Below are positions 48,644 to 60,353 of a stretch of 64,000 bases of DNA, piece after piece. A program made the translations under genes and the position numbers. Position 1 is the stretch's first letter. Every line of letters starts with the position of its first letter. Below the pieces are notes generated by a model, which saw only the letters and a program-made list of their open reading frames with translations, did no database searches and had not been told where the DNA came from. The DNA is taken from assembly GCA_001792895.1 (NCBI GenBank), contig MARA01000041.1:124001-188000 (forward strand), given 5' to 3'. This stretch comes from Lentinus brumalis. Its lineage: Eukaryota > Basidiomycota > Agaricomycetes > Polyporales > Polyporaceae.

Positions 48644-51600
48644 GTGCACTTGCATCCGCCAGCTGTTGTATCCGGGGTGGTTAGCACCTTAGGACCGGAG
48701 GACAACCGTCTGGACCCTCCTTACGATACCATTTTTCATACGATACGTACTAGTCTTTTCTGGGCACAGTTGGCAACTTCTACCCTTGGCATCGGCATAC
48801 CCGACTTGCTGGTGTTTGAGGTTCACCTCAACAGGTGTTCATATCTACCGTTGCCATCGCACGTGGCTCAAATCATCGCGCTTCCTGAACCTTTCGCATC
48901 GACACTGTGGCTTCGGGAGGAGAAACTAATTGTAGACATCTCTTCCATCAGTACGACCCCAGAGATCACAGAGACGTCTTTTGGATCGAAGAGGAACGGA
49001 TCTTCTGCGACTGTGACCTACAGCCGTGTCCTAACAGGTTCAACGAGGTCGTTCGTCCAGACAACTGTGAACCAGACAACGATTTCATAGATCCAGCCGA
49101 AGGACAGATCTGTAGACCTTTTACTCCCTCAGTCGATTCGTCTGAAGAAGACGATCAGCCTCCATCACCACTTCTCCCTCCTGCTCAGTCTCTACTTTTC
49201 CGCTACCGCCGTCTCCTCTACTACCTCCTCAGGAAGCTCTAGACACTCCGCTTCCTCCTACTCCGCTTCCTCACCTCCCGTCGCACCACAACCACTTCCA
49301 CCTCCAGTTGCACCTCCAGTCGTACCACCACTTCAACCGCTTCCACCTCTCCTCGACAACCAACCTGAGCCTACTGACTTTGCATACCTTTTCGCAATGT
49401 CGGAAGGCGGTCTTGAGAAGAACCTGCCCCAGCTCCGGGGTCAGGAAGGCTACAAGGAGTGGGCTCGTCAGATGAAGGGTTATCTGATGATGATCGACGC
49501 CTGGGGTATTGTCAGGTGTGAAAACCGTCCTACTTTAGCAGCCGATGGCAGCAATGCTGAGGCAGTTGCAGCTTGGACGAAGACGGATAATCGGGCACAA
49601 GGTATCCTCATGTACAAACTAGTGCTGAGGTGTCCAAGTGTTTCGAAGGGAAGTCGACCTCTAAGGAGATCTGGGACGCCTGAAGGCCACCTACGAGAAG
49701 TCGGACAACGGGTACTCCTTCTCCCGGTTCGAACATCTCATTAACTATCCTCGATTCGACGAGACCAAGTCGATCGTCGACCAGGTGCAGACCTTCATTG
49801 GGCTCATTGATGAGATGACGGCAAACAGCGCAAACACCCTCGCCAACCACATCAAGGTCTTCTGGCTCTTCTCGAAGATGCCTGACTCGTACCGGCCTGC
49901 GATCTCTACCATCCTTCACACTACCAAGGAGGCAGACCTCACGCTCGAGCTGGTCAAGCCGAAGCTCAAGCTCGAGGACTCCTTGCGTGGTACGTCGCTT
50001 GGCCAGGCGAACAAGATCTCGAAGCCGAAGCAGAGACCTCGCACTCCTTGCACCCACTGCGGCAAGGATAACCATGACTCTTCTAACTGCTATAAGAAGT
50101 ACCCGGAGAAGAGTCCGCGGTACAAGAAGAAGGGCAAGGACTCTGGCTCTGGCAAGGGTGGTAACGAGGCTGGTAAAGGAACTGGGACATCGAACGGACA
50201 TAATCATGCGCATACTATCTCCTCTCTTGTACCTGTAGCAAACATCGCGAACGAGCTCTCTGTTTCTTTCTACAACGCAGCTGACGCTGCTGAGGGACGC
50301 GTTCAGACGATCTGGCTCATGGACTCCGGTGCTTCATCGCACGTAACCGGAAACAAGTCTGACTTTGCCGACTATGAAGCATACGAGCAACCTAAGTACT
50401 TCAGAACTGCTCAGGAAGGCCAAGCCGGCGAGATCGCATGCTACGGGGAAGGTACTGTTGTGGGTTACACTGAAGTGGATGGAGAGCGAGTCAAAGTCAC
50501 TCTCAAGAACGTCTGCTACATTCCTGCAGCAGGAGATCAACGTCTCTTCTCCACGGGGATGATTGAGCGCAGTGATTCGTTCATTTACCAAGGTGATGGA
50601 CATATGAGCATATACAACTCGAGGCCTAAGGGCCGAGTTTCTTCTGGCTCGACGGTTGAGATCCGCGGACGTAAAGTTCTGCAAGGTTCTTACATCTCCG
50701 GACTCAACTTGTACCTCTTCCCGCTTTACATTCAAGGGAAGAAGGACACCGGCGTTCTTGATGCCTCCCGTTCCATACTCAAACACGACCTAGTTCATCA
50801 GCGGTGGGGACATCCAGGCAAGGAAGCTGTCAAGCGACTGCCTGATGCGACCACTGGCTTGGATGGCATTGGTCCTCCCTCAGACAAACCCTGCGAAGGA
50901 TGTGCGAAAGGGAAGATGACTCGTCGACCCTTCCCTCCTTCTGAGAAACGTGCCACAGTCGTTCTCGCTCTCGTTCATATGGACGTCGCGGACCTCTTGG
51001 TACGTCGATCGGTGGTTACAACTACTTCTGTGTCTTTGTCGACGACTGCTCCGGACTGGCTGTAGTATATGCTCTCAAGCGTAAGTCAGATCAGGAGGAG
51101 GCGTTCAAACAGTTCAAGTCTTGGGCTGAGACACAGACGGAGCACAAGTTGAAGTGTGTTCGATCCGATCGAGGGGGGAGTACATGTCCGATTCATTCCA
51201 AGCCTTGCTACGTGAATACGGGATTGAGCATGACAAGACAATGCCGGGAACGTCACAGCAGAATGGACGGCTGAACGCTTCATTCGCACGATCTCTGAGA
51301 AGGCGTTGTGCATGCTGCACTTCGCTGGTCTTTCTCATGGGTTCTGGAAGCTCGCTCTTGATGCTGCCGTTCACGTCTATAACCGTCAGCCGATGAAACG
51401 TCTCAAGTGGGAGTGCCCCATCACCATCTGGACCGGCAAGAAGCCGGACGTATCCTACTTCAGGGTGTTTGGGTGCAAAGCCTACGTACACGTGCAGCGT
51501 GACAAACGTCAAGGGAAGCTCGACCAGAAGGCGGTTGAGAGGACGTTTGTGGGCTATGAGCCGGGTTCAAAGGGGTATCGCCTATGGAACCCACCACCCG

Positions 51601-53680
51601 TCAAGTCGAAGTATCTCGCGATGTTATCTTCGATGAGACCGTATTCCCTGCACGTGCGGACACCGGCACTCGTCGAGCTACCCCCGACGACAGTCCGTTC
51701 CCTGATCTACAGCCACCAGATGATGGTGATGCTGAACTTCCGATTCCTATCATCCCGACGATGATTCGGACGCTCCTCAACCTCCAGCTCCTCTACCTCC
51801 AGACCCTGCTCCTGCTCCTCCACCTGCTCCACCTGCTGATGCGCCGCCCGAGCCTCAGCAGATCGGACAGCAACCACCTGCACCAGGTCCTCCTCCTGCC
51901 GCGCCTCGTCATCAGCGACAACGTCATCCTCCTGAGGGTGGTGATCCTGTTCCTCCTCGTCGCTCTCAACGGGAGAACAAGGGTAACCCGCCTGCTAAGT
52001 ACAAGAAGGACAATGTCTACGGTGACGAACAACCCTCTAGAGTAGATGCGCGTACGGATAAGGATGGTGAACAGCGTGAAGCTGAAGCAATTCTAGCCCA
52101 TCTCTTCTATTCGCGGTACAAGTCTGGCATTCCTGAACATCATAAGGACGCCATGGCTTCACCGGATCGAAGTTATGGCACGAAGCTGAACGCTCGGAGT
52201 ATGAGTCTCTCATGGCGAACAAGACTTGGGTTCTGGTTCCTCGTCCAAAGGACCGAGCCGTTGTCTCAAATCGCTGGGTCTATGATCGCAAATCGGACGG
52301 TCGCTACAAAGCGCGTCTGGTTGCGAGAGGTTTTACGCAGGTCTATGGGAAGGACTACCATGAAACCTTCTCTCCTGTCGCTCGGTTTGAGTCTATCCGG
52401 TACTCTTTGCGCATGCTGCCCTAGAGGACTGGGAGATCGACGCGATGGACGTTAAGACTGCGTTCCTCAATGGAGACTTGGACGAGGAGGTCTACATGGA
52501 ACAACCCGAGGCTGGGTCGTGAAAGGCAAGGAGGACTACGTTTGTCTGCTTAAGAAGGCCATCTACGGTCTTAAGCAAGCCTCTCGCCAGTGGAACAAGA
52601 AGATTCACGACTCGCTCATCGGACAGGGATTTGTACGGACATACTCTGATGCCGGAGTCTACGTATATCGCCGACAAGGGGGGGATACAGACCCAGACCG
52701 TGTTACGATCGTTGTCCTCTATGTCGACGACCTACTTCTCATGGGTGACAGTCGAGGGCACATCGACAAGGTCAAGAAGGCGTTGGGCAAGCAGTATAAG
52801 ATGACGGACTTGGGTCCCATCGAGCGATTCCTTGGTCTTCGTGTACGTCGAGATCGTCTTTCACGGACACTTGACATCGACCAGGAAGAGTACATCGAGG
52901 CCATTCTCAGAACTATCAGATGGCCAACTGCACGCCTGCGCGTACTCCTCTCCCTGCTGGAGCAGTTCTCGAAGCTGCAACGGCAGAAGCACCGGCGAAA
53001 CTTCGTCTGCGTTTCCAGAGCTTGATGGGCAGTCTTCTCTACGCCTGTCTTGGGACGCGACCAGATCTCGCGTTTGCCATCAACCGTCTTGGCAAGTACA
53101 CTGCGAACCCTTCGGAAGATCACCTAAACCGACTTCTCTATGTCTTACGGTATCTCCGAGGTACATCGCATTATCGCCTACGATACGACGGTGCATCTAA
53201 TGCCGGCCTGATCGCGTATTCCGATTCAGACTGGGCAGAGGATCGCGACGATCGGCACTCGCAAACAGCCTTTATCTTCCTGATGGCAGGAGGAGCCGTG
53301 TCTTGGGTATCTCGCCGACAGACGACCATCTCCCTATCGTCTACTGAGGCTGAGTACAAGCAGCTTCTGATGCTGCGCGTCAGATGATGTGGCTGAGGAC
53401 GTTTGGAGATGAGTTAGGGGACGATATGAGTGCGGCTACGCCCTTGCTTATTGATAATCATGGCGCGATCTTCCTCTCTGAGAACCCAGCCGTCGACAGA
53501 CGTACCAAGCATGTCGAAGTTCACTTCCACTTCGTCAACAAATATGCGGCTTCTCCGAACATGGACATCTATTGGGTCCCTAGTAAGGAGAATTTGGCGG
53601 ACTGTCTGTCTAAGAATGCGTCATTCTCCGTCTTGGAGTACTTCGTTTCGAAGACGGGTCTTGTCACCTCCGCGTCTTGA
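48644..53680 (+). pseudogene. copia gag-pol polyprotein with many one-base frame breaks
   Basis: Recognisable domains in order: a Pro-rich leader (to ~49390), gag from 49397, zinc knuckle CTHCGKDNHDSSNC (CX2CX4HX4C, ~50050-50090), protease WLMDSGASSHVTG (~50320), GAG-pre-integrase HQRWGHPGKEAV with CEGCAKGK (~50800-50920), integrase core (~50960-51560), reverse transcriptase with [13 protein letters not shown] (~52310) and YVDDLLLMG (~52720), and RNase H with SDSDWAEDRDDR and STEAEYK (~53220-53350). The frame changes at least eleven times (near 49622, 49680, 51000, 51170, 51270, 51590, 52170, 52425, 52508, 52915, 53370). Each time one base seems missing from a run of two or more. The true start codon is unclear. 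Confidence 0.85.
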
Positions 53681-53681
53681 A

Positions 53682-53691
53682 CGAGGGGGAG
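53682..53691 (+). promoter_or_regulatory. Polypurine tract
   Basis: The run gagggggag directly abuts the 3' LTR, as expected for plus-strand DNA priming. Confidence 0.75.
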
Positions 53692-54248
53692 TGTTGAACT
53701 TACTATGTACTATGGACATTAGTCGCGCATTAGGCGCTATGGGCACAGCCTCTTACGATAGATCTAAGGCTATGCTTCTTCTTTTCCTTTTTAGGCATAC
53801 ACTACGAAACCATGTGGTTACCTGGCTTCTCTTTTGTCCAGTACATTCCAGTGCGTTCTACAATGCTCCGGACTCTTCTAGATATCTCTGGACTGCCTTG
53901 TGACCATTCCAATTTGTCGTCGTCTGAGTCATCTCTACTCGTTCTGACTCAGACTCGTCACATGCTCTCCTTTCTGTTGCTTACTCATGCTACTCCTGCA
54001 CAGTATATAAGGAGGGACATTTGGGCTTCGTCTCCTCAGTCTTTTGCTCTAACTGACTGAGGAGTAAGTACTTGATTACCTATGCGCTCTATGCTCTATA
54101 CTTACAAGTACTTCGTAGCTTGTTGTCCACTCGTCTGCTAGGTACTTGTGTCTATGCTATTAGTCTTTTGCTCTAACTGACTGAGGACTTGTTGTCCACT
54201 CGTCTGCTAGTCGTTGCGACATAGCCTTCACAGGTTCAGACTTCATCA
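53692..54248 (+). repeat. 3' LTR of the copia element
   Basis: It matches the 5' LTR except for one substitution and one extra T (actcgttctg). It ends in ATCA and is followed by the target duplication CCGTC. Confidence 0.93.
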
Positions 54249-55136
54249 CCGTCTCTTGCCCGGTCTACTCACTTACCTGGCCTGCAGGCTGCATCTCCTG
54301 CCTGGTTTTTGACGCCCATCACGGCCGCTACTCGCTCTTCCCTCCTGCTTGTTCAATTTCCACTCGCTCGTCCTCTCCCGCCATGCTGAGATCTCCGAGA
54401 TGCATGTCGGACGTAACCGCAACCGCAGCATCGAGAACACTGACCCGCTTTCGGTGAGCCAGACCAACCAGAGCTCGACGCGTCTGAGCTGGTCCCGCGG
54501 GACGCCTGAGACTGCGGCTGACCACCGCGTCCCTTGCACCGCTGGGCCCACGCGTCCTTCGCCCTCTGCCTGTCTCTTGCCCGCTCCGCCATAATTTTCA
54601 AACAAGTGTGTTGTAGTCCCACATAGCAACTCGCCCCTACGCCCCAGTAGTCGTCTACCTCCTACACTGGCAGACGTCTCGAGTAGCTATTCCTGTATAC
54701 GTAGACATATCTGTAATTGCATTTGTTCCCATTCAATGATATGTCATCTTTTTTACCCATCTTAGTATGTCTTAGGTGTCTTCCTTGCGCCTCAGCTCCG
54801 GTCTTGGGAGCTACTTCCATCTTGCACATTGGCACGTCTTTGCCATCTTAGTATGAGTACAAGACCCGCTAAGATGTGCTAATATTCACTAATAATCACT
54901 AATAAATTTGGGGCTTTACTGATGTAGTGAAACTGTCAGCGGGATAACACGAAGCCACGAATGTACAAGACAAGATAAGTATGAGTGAATAGGACGACAC
55001 TATCAACGACCCGGCGCCGTCGTCCATGATTCAGCCAAGGGCTCTCCTCGAAGTATATCAACTTCCTATAGTAAGGTGAGTTCAAGTGCGTTAGGCGCAA
55101 CATTGGAATCACACACCCAATGAAATGATAGGCCGA

Positions 55137-57133
55137 TCATGGCCACTTATGCTGGTGTCCGTATGCGCCGAAAGTGCGCCGCCCCGTCGGAGCGCTGCCT
55201 TCAACATGCTTCTGCCACATGGTCTCGTAGAACCCACGAGTGCGCGCGCATTCCTGTTGCGGGAAGCTCCGCTCGACGGCCGCCCAATGTGCGGCTGTAG
55301 TATGATCTACACCCTCAGCCCAACGCTCAGACCAAACGTCTCGGGACAGCACGTCTACCTGCTCGACGCCATGCGAGTTGTGCAGCGTGTACTCCTGCTC
55401 GACATGCAGGCTGCAGAATGTGAAGCGAGCGAGCGGACGCCCACGCTGCGCCCGCAGAGCTGCCGCACAGAGGAGAACGTCGAGAATGGGCTCGGGTTCT
55501 TGCGCGCCGGGTAACGAGACAGTTGCGCGAAGGGTGATGAAGGTTATGGAAGTGAGAAGCGGACAGATGCTCCTTTCACTGCCAAGATTAAACTCTAGTA
55601 GGTGCGTGACGTGCGGTAGCATCTTAGTTTCGAAGTCGCAGATGACGAGCTCAGTAAGAAGAGGTGCATGAGCAACCAATAGAGAGAGTGTAGTGTTGCC
55701 CTGCGGCCGAGACCAGCGCCAGTTGCATGCGCCTTGAAGCCTCAAGATGGTGACAGTGCTCAGCAGGGCTTCACTATGCCGGAAGGGCTGTTGTCGGGGT
55801 GGGACCTCGTGCAGGCCCCATATCGCGCAGGCAGTGAGGCGTTCCTGGTACGTGATGGAGTAGGTGGAATGTCCTCTGGTAGTGACGGTGGTGCCGCGTT
55901 CATCTGCAGTGAGGACTGAAACTGGCATACGACCAACAGATGGTGGCATGTACAAGCGGGGCACCTTGATAGCCATGGCGTACGATACTGTCTGTTGTAG
56001 GGTCACCACCGCACTCGGAGGGACGATGATCTGTGATAAAAGGGTATAGAGACTTGGGCCGTGGGGACCCTGGCGGTGCCATGGCAAACGGCCGGGCAAG
56101 GATGTCAGGCAGAAACGGCGCATCCTCGGTAGATGGATGGGAGCAGCGGCACTGAAGACTCCCAAGACGTTGTCCGTTGTGCCCATCGGATACCGAGGAT
56201 GCACGTGGACGGTCTCCAAGGACTGTGCGTTACGCAGGAGCTGAGCTAGACTGCGTATGATACTTCCGTGCGTGAAGCCCGACAGGTGCAGAGCAAGCAG
56301 CTCAGGAAAGTTATCGCTCGGAAAGAGTGGATCCGGGCTGGAGATCGAAAGCGACTTCAATCGAGGCGCCCTTCCTCCGAAGAGAGGGAACGCAGTCTGG
56401 AAGAAGGCGGGTAGTGTCCCCTTCTTGCGCACGATGATGGTCATCTCTTCCAGGCTGCTAGAGAACGCTGCGAGTGGCTTCAGAAACATGCGAAGCTGGG
56501 GGAGGGAGTCTAGGATGAGATCAAGACGTTGGAGACGTGGACGCAGTTGCCAGAGCAACTGCTTCTCCGGCTTTGAAACCTGCCCACGGATGACCGTCAT
56601 GGTCATGCTCAGGGGGAACTCTTGAGCGCGCTGTGCGAACGTCTCCGCCAAGCGGGAGCGGGAGACGAGACCTGTCCATAGGGTGGGTGAGTGTAGAGCG
56701 ACGGTGCGCCAGCGGTGGCAGACATGGGTCGACGCGATGAGGGAACGGATACCGGCGGCTGAAAACTCGACCGCGTCCTGTTGGTCCTCGCTGACTCTCT
56801 CTCGTCTGACCAAATCGAAGATGAAGAGAAGAATTTCAGGGGGCAGCTTGTGAGCAGTCGAGATCAGATTGCATCGCGTGCGAACGGCCACCAGAGCGGT
56901 GCTGAGAACATCGATCATGCGGTGTAACTGGATGGCAGAATATCAACATCCGGGACATTCAAGACAATGACATAGAGATGCGTACCGATCGCTTATCGCT
57001 ATGGCATGGGGGGGTTAGCAGCGAAACCCGGCTGTATTCGAGTGATAACTCACTTTATGTATCCCAACTCCCGGGGCAGCATCTCCGCGAGCTCGCGCAA
57101 CAACTCAGTGGATCGTAGATCGAGAGTTTCCAT
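55137..57133 (-). CDS. F-box protein with LRR-like region (F-box C)
   Basis: Exons are 57133-57054 (80 nt), 56998-56986 (13-nt microexon) and 56927-55137, giving 627 residues. Exon 1 encodes METLDLRSTELLRELAEML. The F-box is HKLPPEILLFIFDLVRRE, then IASTHVCHRWRTVALHSPTLW. Leucine-rich repeats follow (LKSLSISSPDPL, LLALHLSGFTHG). The C-terminus (RTFGAYGHQHKWP) resembles that of A and E. It is intermediate between the A/E and B/D pairs. A role as SCF adaptor is inferred from the F-box. Confidence 0.85.
56986..56998 (-). other. 13-nt microexon of F-box C
   Basis: Minus strand: gccatag|CGATAAGCGATCG|gtacg. Same phase and position as in the paralogues. Confidence 0.7.
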
Positions 57134-57433
57134 CTTTTCTGCAGATGAAAGGGCAGAATGGGGTTCGCTAGCTTTGTCTTCCATGCGGTACAGTACGGCG
57201 GTGAGGGTGATGGGGGAGGAGGCAGGAGACGTTTACATGGCCTGCTTTGCTTGACGCCTCTTCGACCGACCAACCTTCAAGGGGAAATCAGGTTACCTCC
57301 CATTGCCAATGCCCATGTACGCACAATTCGATGAGTATTCAATCAGAACTACGTCTACATCTACACATGTTCACTGACGATGCCAACCTGAAGCTGCACT
57401 CGCTGAGTCATCTGCCGTTCCTTCAATATTTCA
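57134..57433. other. Short intergenic region, F-box C promoter and F-box D 3' side
   Basis: This 300-bp stretch separates the F-box C start codon from the F-box D stop codon. I see nothing else in it. Confidence 0.5.
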
Positions 57434-58232
57434 CTACGGCCACCAACTCCTGTGGCCCGAAGCACCATATCGACGCGCCGGAGGCCTGCCCTCCACATGG
57501 CTCCTCCACAGATCTTCATACCTCTTCGCGGTCCCACCAGTAGACCTCTTCCCAGTCGACATCGAGCCCTCGGCGGCTTGCCAATAACCAGCCATGTCGC
57601 TATCCACGCTGTCGTACTCCGAGCCCGACCATACATCCCGGCGTAGGACGGCAATTCGCTCGACCCCGTGAGCGTTCTCCAGTGTGTACTCCCGCGCATG
57701 GTAGGGGCTGCAGATAGCGAGGTACTTCAGTGGGTAACCCTGCGCCGCGCGCTTGGTAGTCGCATGGAACAAGAGGTCCGAGGTTGGAATATGGTAGTTG
57801 CCTGCGGAGACGGTGATGACGACGACGGACTCGAGTTGCGGACACACGACGGCGTGGTCCGGGATCTCCAGCAGGCGCACCAGCTGGAGGATCATCTCGC
57901 GCGCGATGTCGCGAATCACGAGATGCTTGAGGAAAGGGGTTTGTCCCACCAAGGAACAGAGGGCATTCTGGTGGTGGTCCATCAAGCTCCAGGAGAAGGA
58001 TCCCTGAAGTTGAAGGACGCGGACGGCGCGGAGAGCCGATCTGAGCTTCACCGGACTGCCTTCGATTGCGAATGCTGAACGAGGATAGCGGGGAAGGATG
58101 GTATAGGCATTGATCCGCTCCTCATACCTGACAATGTGTACAGACTGCCCTCGGGTGATGACTTCAGTTCCGCGATCGTCTACTGTCACAGTGGATTGGC
58201 AGTGATGATGTATCGCAATCATCGGAGGGAAG

Positions 58233-58838
58233 TAGTGACTTGCAAGTCCCGGCTCGGCCTGAAGCCCGGGGCTTTGGCCCGGCTTCAGACGGCCGGGGCT
58301 TTGTCGAACCTCAAGCCGGGCCCCCAGGACGGCTCAGGCCAAGCCCGGGGCTTGGCCCGGCCTGAGCCACGGCTTCTATTGAGTGAGAAGTCACCTCGGA
58401 AACTGTGAACTGGGGAGCTTCGGAGGGTTCTACAGATGGTTATACAGGTATTCTGAGGTGAAACATATGTTACTCACCGCGCGCAGGAGCCCTAGGATGA
58501 TATGAGCGATCAGACATATGAGTCTGAGTGAAAGGGCAAGTCCTGTGACCCGTTGAGAGCCGCGAGGAGCAGCGTGACTGGAAGATATAAGTGGTTAGTC
58601 CTTGAATGTTGGGTATTCTATCACTTCTGATGCACCTTCACAGCCAAAGTAAGACCTGCATGGCATGGATGAGCAGCGCGTTTAAGCCCTGGCCTGACGG
58701 CTCGGCTCGGGCTTCACATAACCTCGAGCCGAGCCGTCAGGCCGTCCAAAGCCCTATCCAAAGCCCGGCTCGTCCCGGCCTGCACAAGGGCTCGGCCTCA
58801 CGGCTTGACGGCCTGAGGCCGGGACTTGCAAGTCACTA
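58233..58838. mobile_element. hAT-like MITE (606 bp) with 8-bp target duplication
   Basis: The ends are TAGTGACTTGCAAGTCCCGG (58233) and its inverted copy ending at 58838. GAGGGAAG is duplicated on both sides (58225-58232 and 58839-58846). An 8-bp duplication and a TAGTG-type end are typical of hAT. The subterminal 130-150 bp are GC-rich with many ggctcgg/aagcccgg motifs; the centre is AT-richer and non-coding. Confidence 0.93.
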
Positions 58839-59890
58839 GAGGGAAGGCTTTGCGACTCGTGTGTCGCTCTTCACTGCGCCCAACCGATACTAATGCGGCG
58901 TGAGGTAGGAGAATTCTAGATGGGATACCGCAGAACCCGAGTTCGTTTGTCTCTTGAGAGACAAGTTTCATCAGCGGCGGCGACGTAATGCAGAAGCGAC
59001 GCGTCTCCGTCAAGGAGATAAGTTCCCCATGGGCCTTGAAGGATCCCAGCCCGTGACCCTCTATATGTCGATGTAGATGCAGATGGAAGGTTTGTAGAGC
59101 CGGAGTGTTTCGCAATAGCTGCGGCAGATGGGTAAGGAAGTCGCCACGCCGGAAACGTGACAAGTGGAGATGGATGAGCGCAGGGAGGTCGTCCGTCGGG
59201 ATGAGTGCCAGCTGGCTGGAAATCGACAGTGACTTCAACACGGGTATCTGTCCCCCAAAAAGCGAGATCGTAGAAGTAGGGAACTGGGCCATGTTGCCCG
59301 GGTGCCCAACGGGGAAGTGCGGGCAGCCTTTAAGCACGACGATGCTCAGTGCCTCCAACGATCCGGCAAGCCCTCGAAGAGCTGCGCGGAAGACCGTCAG
59401 TTGCTGATGGCAATCGACGGTCAAAGAGAGTCGCCGGATGCGCGGGCGCAGCCTCCGCAGAAGGTGCTTCTGAGCCCTCGACAGCTGCCCGTTGATCACT
59501 GCTGCAGATACGTCCACCTGAGGGGCACCACGGCAGCGTTCCACGAACGTCCGGCCTGAGCCCGAATAGGCAGCGATCCCCGTCCAAAGCGAGGTGTGCT
59601 CGAGAGCGATGGTGCGCCAACGTCGACAGACGTGCGTGACGACGATGAGCGGACGGCTGTCTGTGGGAAGCTCATTCTCCGTGTCCTCGCACGACCGCGG
59701 GAGGCGTACGCAGTCGAAGATGGCGGCCAGGACCTCCGGAGGAAAGCGATGGGTGGGAGAGACCTGGTTCATCCGTGCGCGCACCGCAGTCAGGGCTGTT
59801 GTAAGGTATTCGTCCATCCGCTGGAGCTGGCACGTCGGGTCAGTTCGGTATTGGAAAGAGGCAAGAGGTGCAATGTCTGAAGACACCTAC

Positions 59891-59903
59891 TTTCGAGACC
59901 GAG
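59891..59903 (-). other. 13-nt microexon of F-box D
   Basis: Minus strand: tttccag|CTCGGTCTCGAAA|gtaggt. Same phase and length as in the four paralogues. Confidence 0.7.
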
Positions 59904-60032
59904 CTGGAAACACGTTAGCGTCTGGCCCATTTCGGACGACGAAGGCGCATGTGCGTACCTCATCGATTCCAGCTTGCCGGGAAGGTCCATCGCAAGTTCA
60001 CGCAGCAGGGAAAGGGGGTCATATTCGAACAT

Positions 60033-60353
60033 GATATCAGCAGCGAAGTGGAAGAAGCACAGAAGATTAACAGCCAGGGTGTTGTGCATGATGGGAATGG
60101 ACTTGGAGAAACGGACGAGGTCTTAAAGATCGAAGGAAACGCAGCTGCGGTAACTGCCTGCCGCAGCGTAAGTTCACTCATGTCGCCCAACCCAAGGGCG
60201 AAGATGCTCACGAAGCGTATTCCTGAAGCTGCGGTAATTGCAGCAATCCGAGGTGAGCAGGCTCACGCATCACCGTCGCTACATGAGCTTTTTCTCAGCT
60301 AGCGCACATCAGTTCATAAAGACGACAAAGCTCACCTGCGTTAGTACTACCGA
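60033..60353 (-). promoter_or_regulatory. F-box D upstream region with CGG-N10-CCG site
   Basis: It contains ctgCGG-N10-CCGcag (60145-60166) and a half site ctgcgg (60229-60234). The layout resembles the region upstream of F-box B, including nearby gaagatgctcac/agcttgaac-type sequence, which suggests the two promoters share descent and perhaps a Zn2Cys6 regulator. Confidence 0.45.

Larger units (their letters stand above)
47838..54248 (+). mobile_element. Ty1/copia LTR retrotransposon, nearly identical LTRs
   Basis: The 6.4-kb element has LTRs of 556 and 557 bp beginning TGTTG and ending ATCA. A 5-bp target duplication, CCGTC, lies at 47833-47837 and 54249-54253. By eye the LTRs differ by one substitution (acgctc/atgctc) and one single-base indel, so the insertion is recent. 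Domain order gag, protease, integrase, reverse transcriptase, RNase H is the copia order. The primer site and polypurine tract are in place. It is inserted in an older element, next to a minisatellite. Confidence 0.95.
46799..54933. mobile_element. Remnant of a ~1.7-kb DNA element, split by the copia insertion
   Basis: CATCAGTAA...ATTTATTAG at the left (46801-46827) is mirrored at the right (54905-54931): about 20 of 27 bases agree, and TA lies outside each end. Removing the copia element and one target duplication leaves about 1.7 kb. A minus-strand frame (47180-46974) has FPNYTAFWAIGSRLELV...KVHKWNYKFDPG and ends at a good donor (gtaagt), so the remnant carried a gene, but I do not recognise it. 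Tc1/mariner-type is suggested only by the TA. Confidence 0.4.
57434..60032 (-). pseudogene. F-box protein gene interrupted by a hAT-like MITE (F-box D)
   Basis: Exons are 60032-59959 (74 nt), 59903-59891 (13-nt microexon) and 59826-57434, the last split by a MITE at 58233-58838. Exon 1 begins MFEYDPLSLLREL. The F-box is HRFPPEVLAAIFDCVRLP with VVTHVCRRWRTIALEHTSLW. The frame enters the MITE after SRKAFP and ends inside it; the second half resumes at IAIHHHCQSTVTVDD. Taking out 606 bp of MITE and one 8-bp target copy leaves 1866 nt, a multiple of three (621 residues), with a smooth join matching the paralogues. So the gene was intact at insertion and has no other lesion. A protein cut after ~360 residues, with the F-box, could still be made. 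Confidence 0.85.

Noticed and set aside
58606..58839. Small plus-strand gene inside the F-box D MITE
   Set aside because: It lies wholly within a non-coding MITE and reads its GC-rich subterminal repeats.
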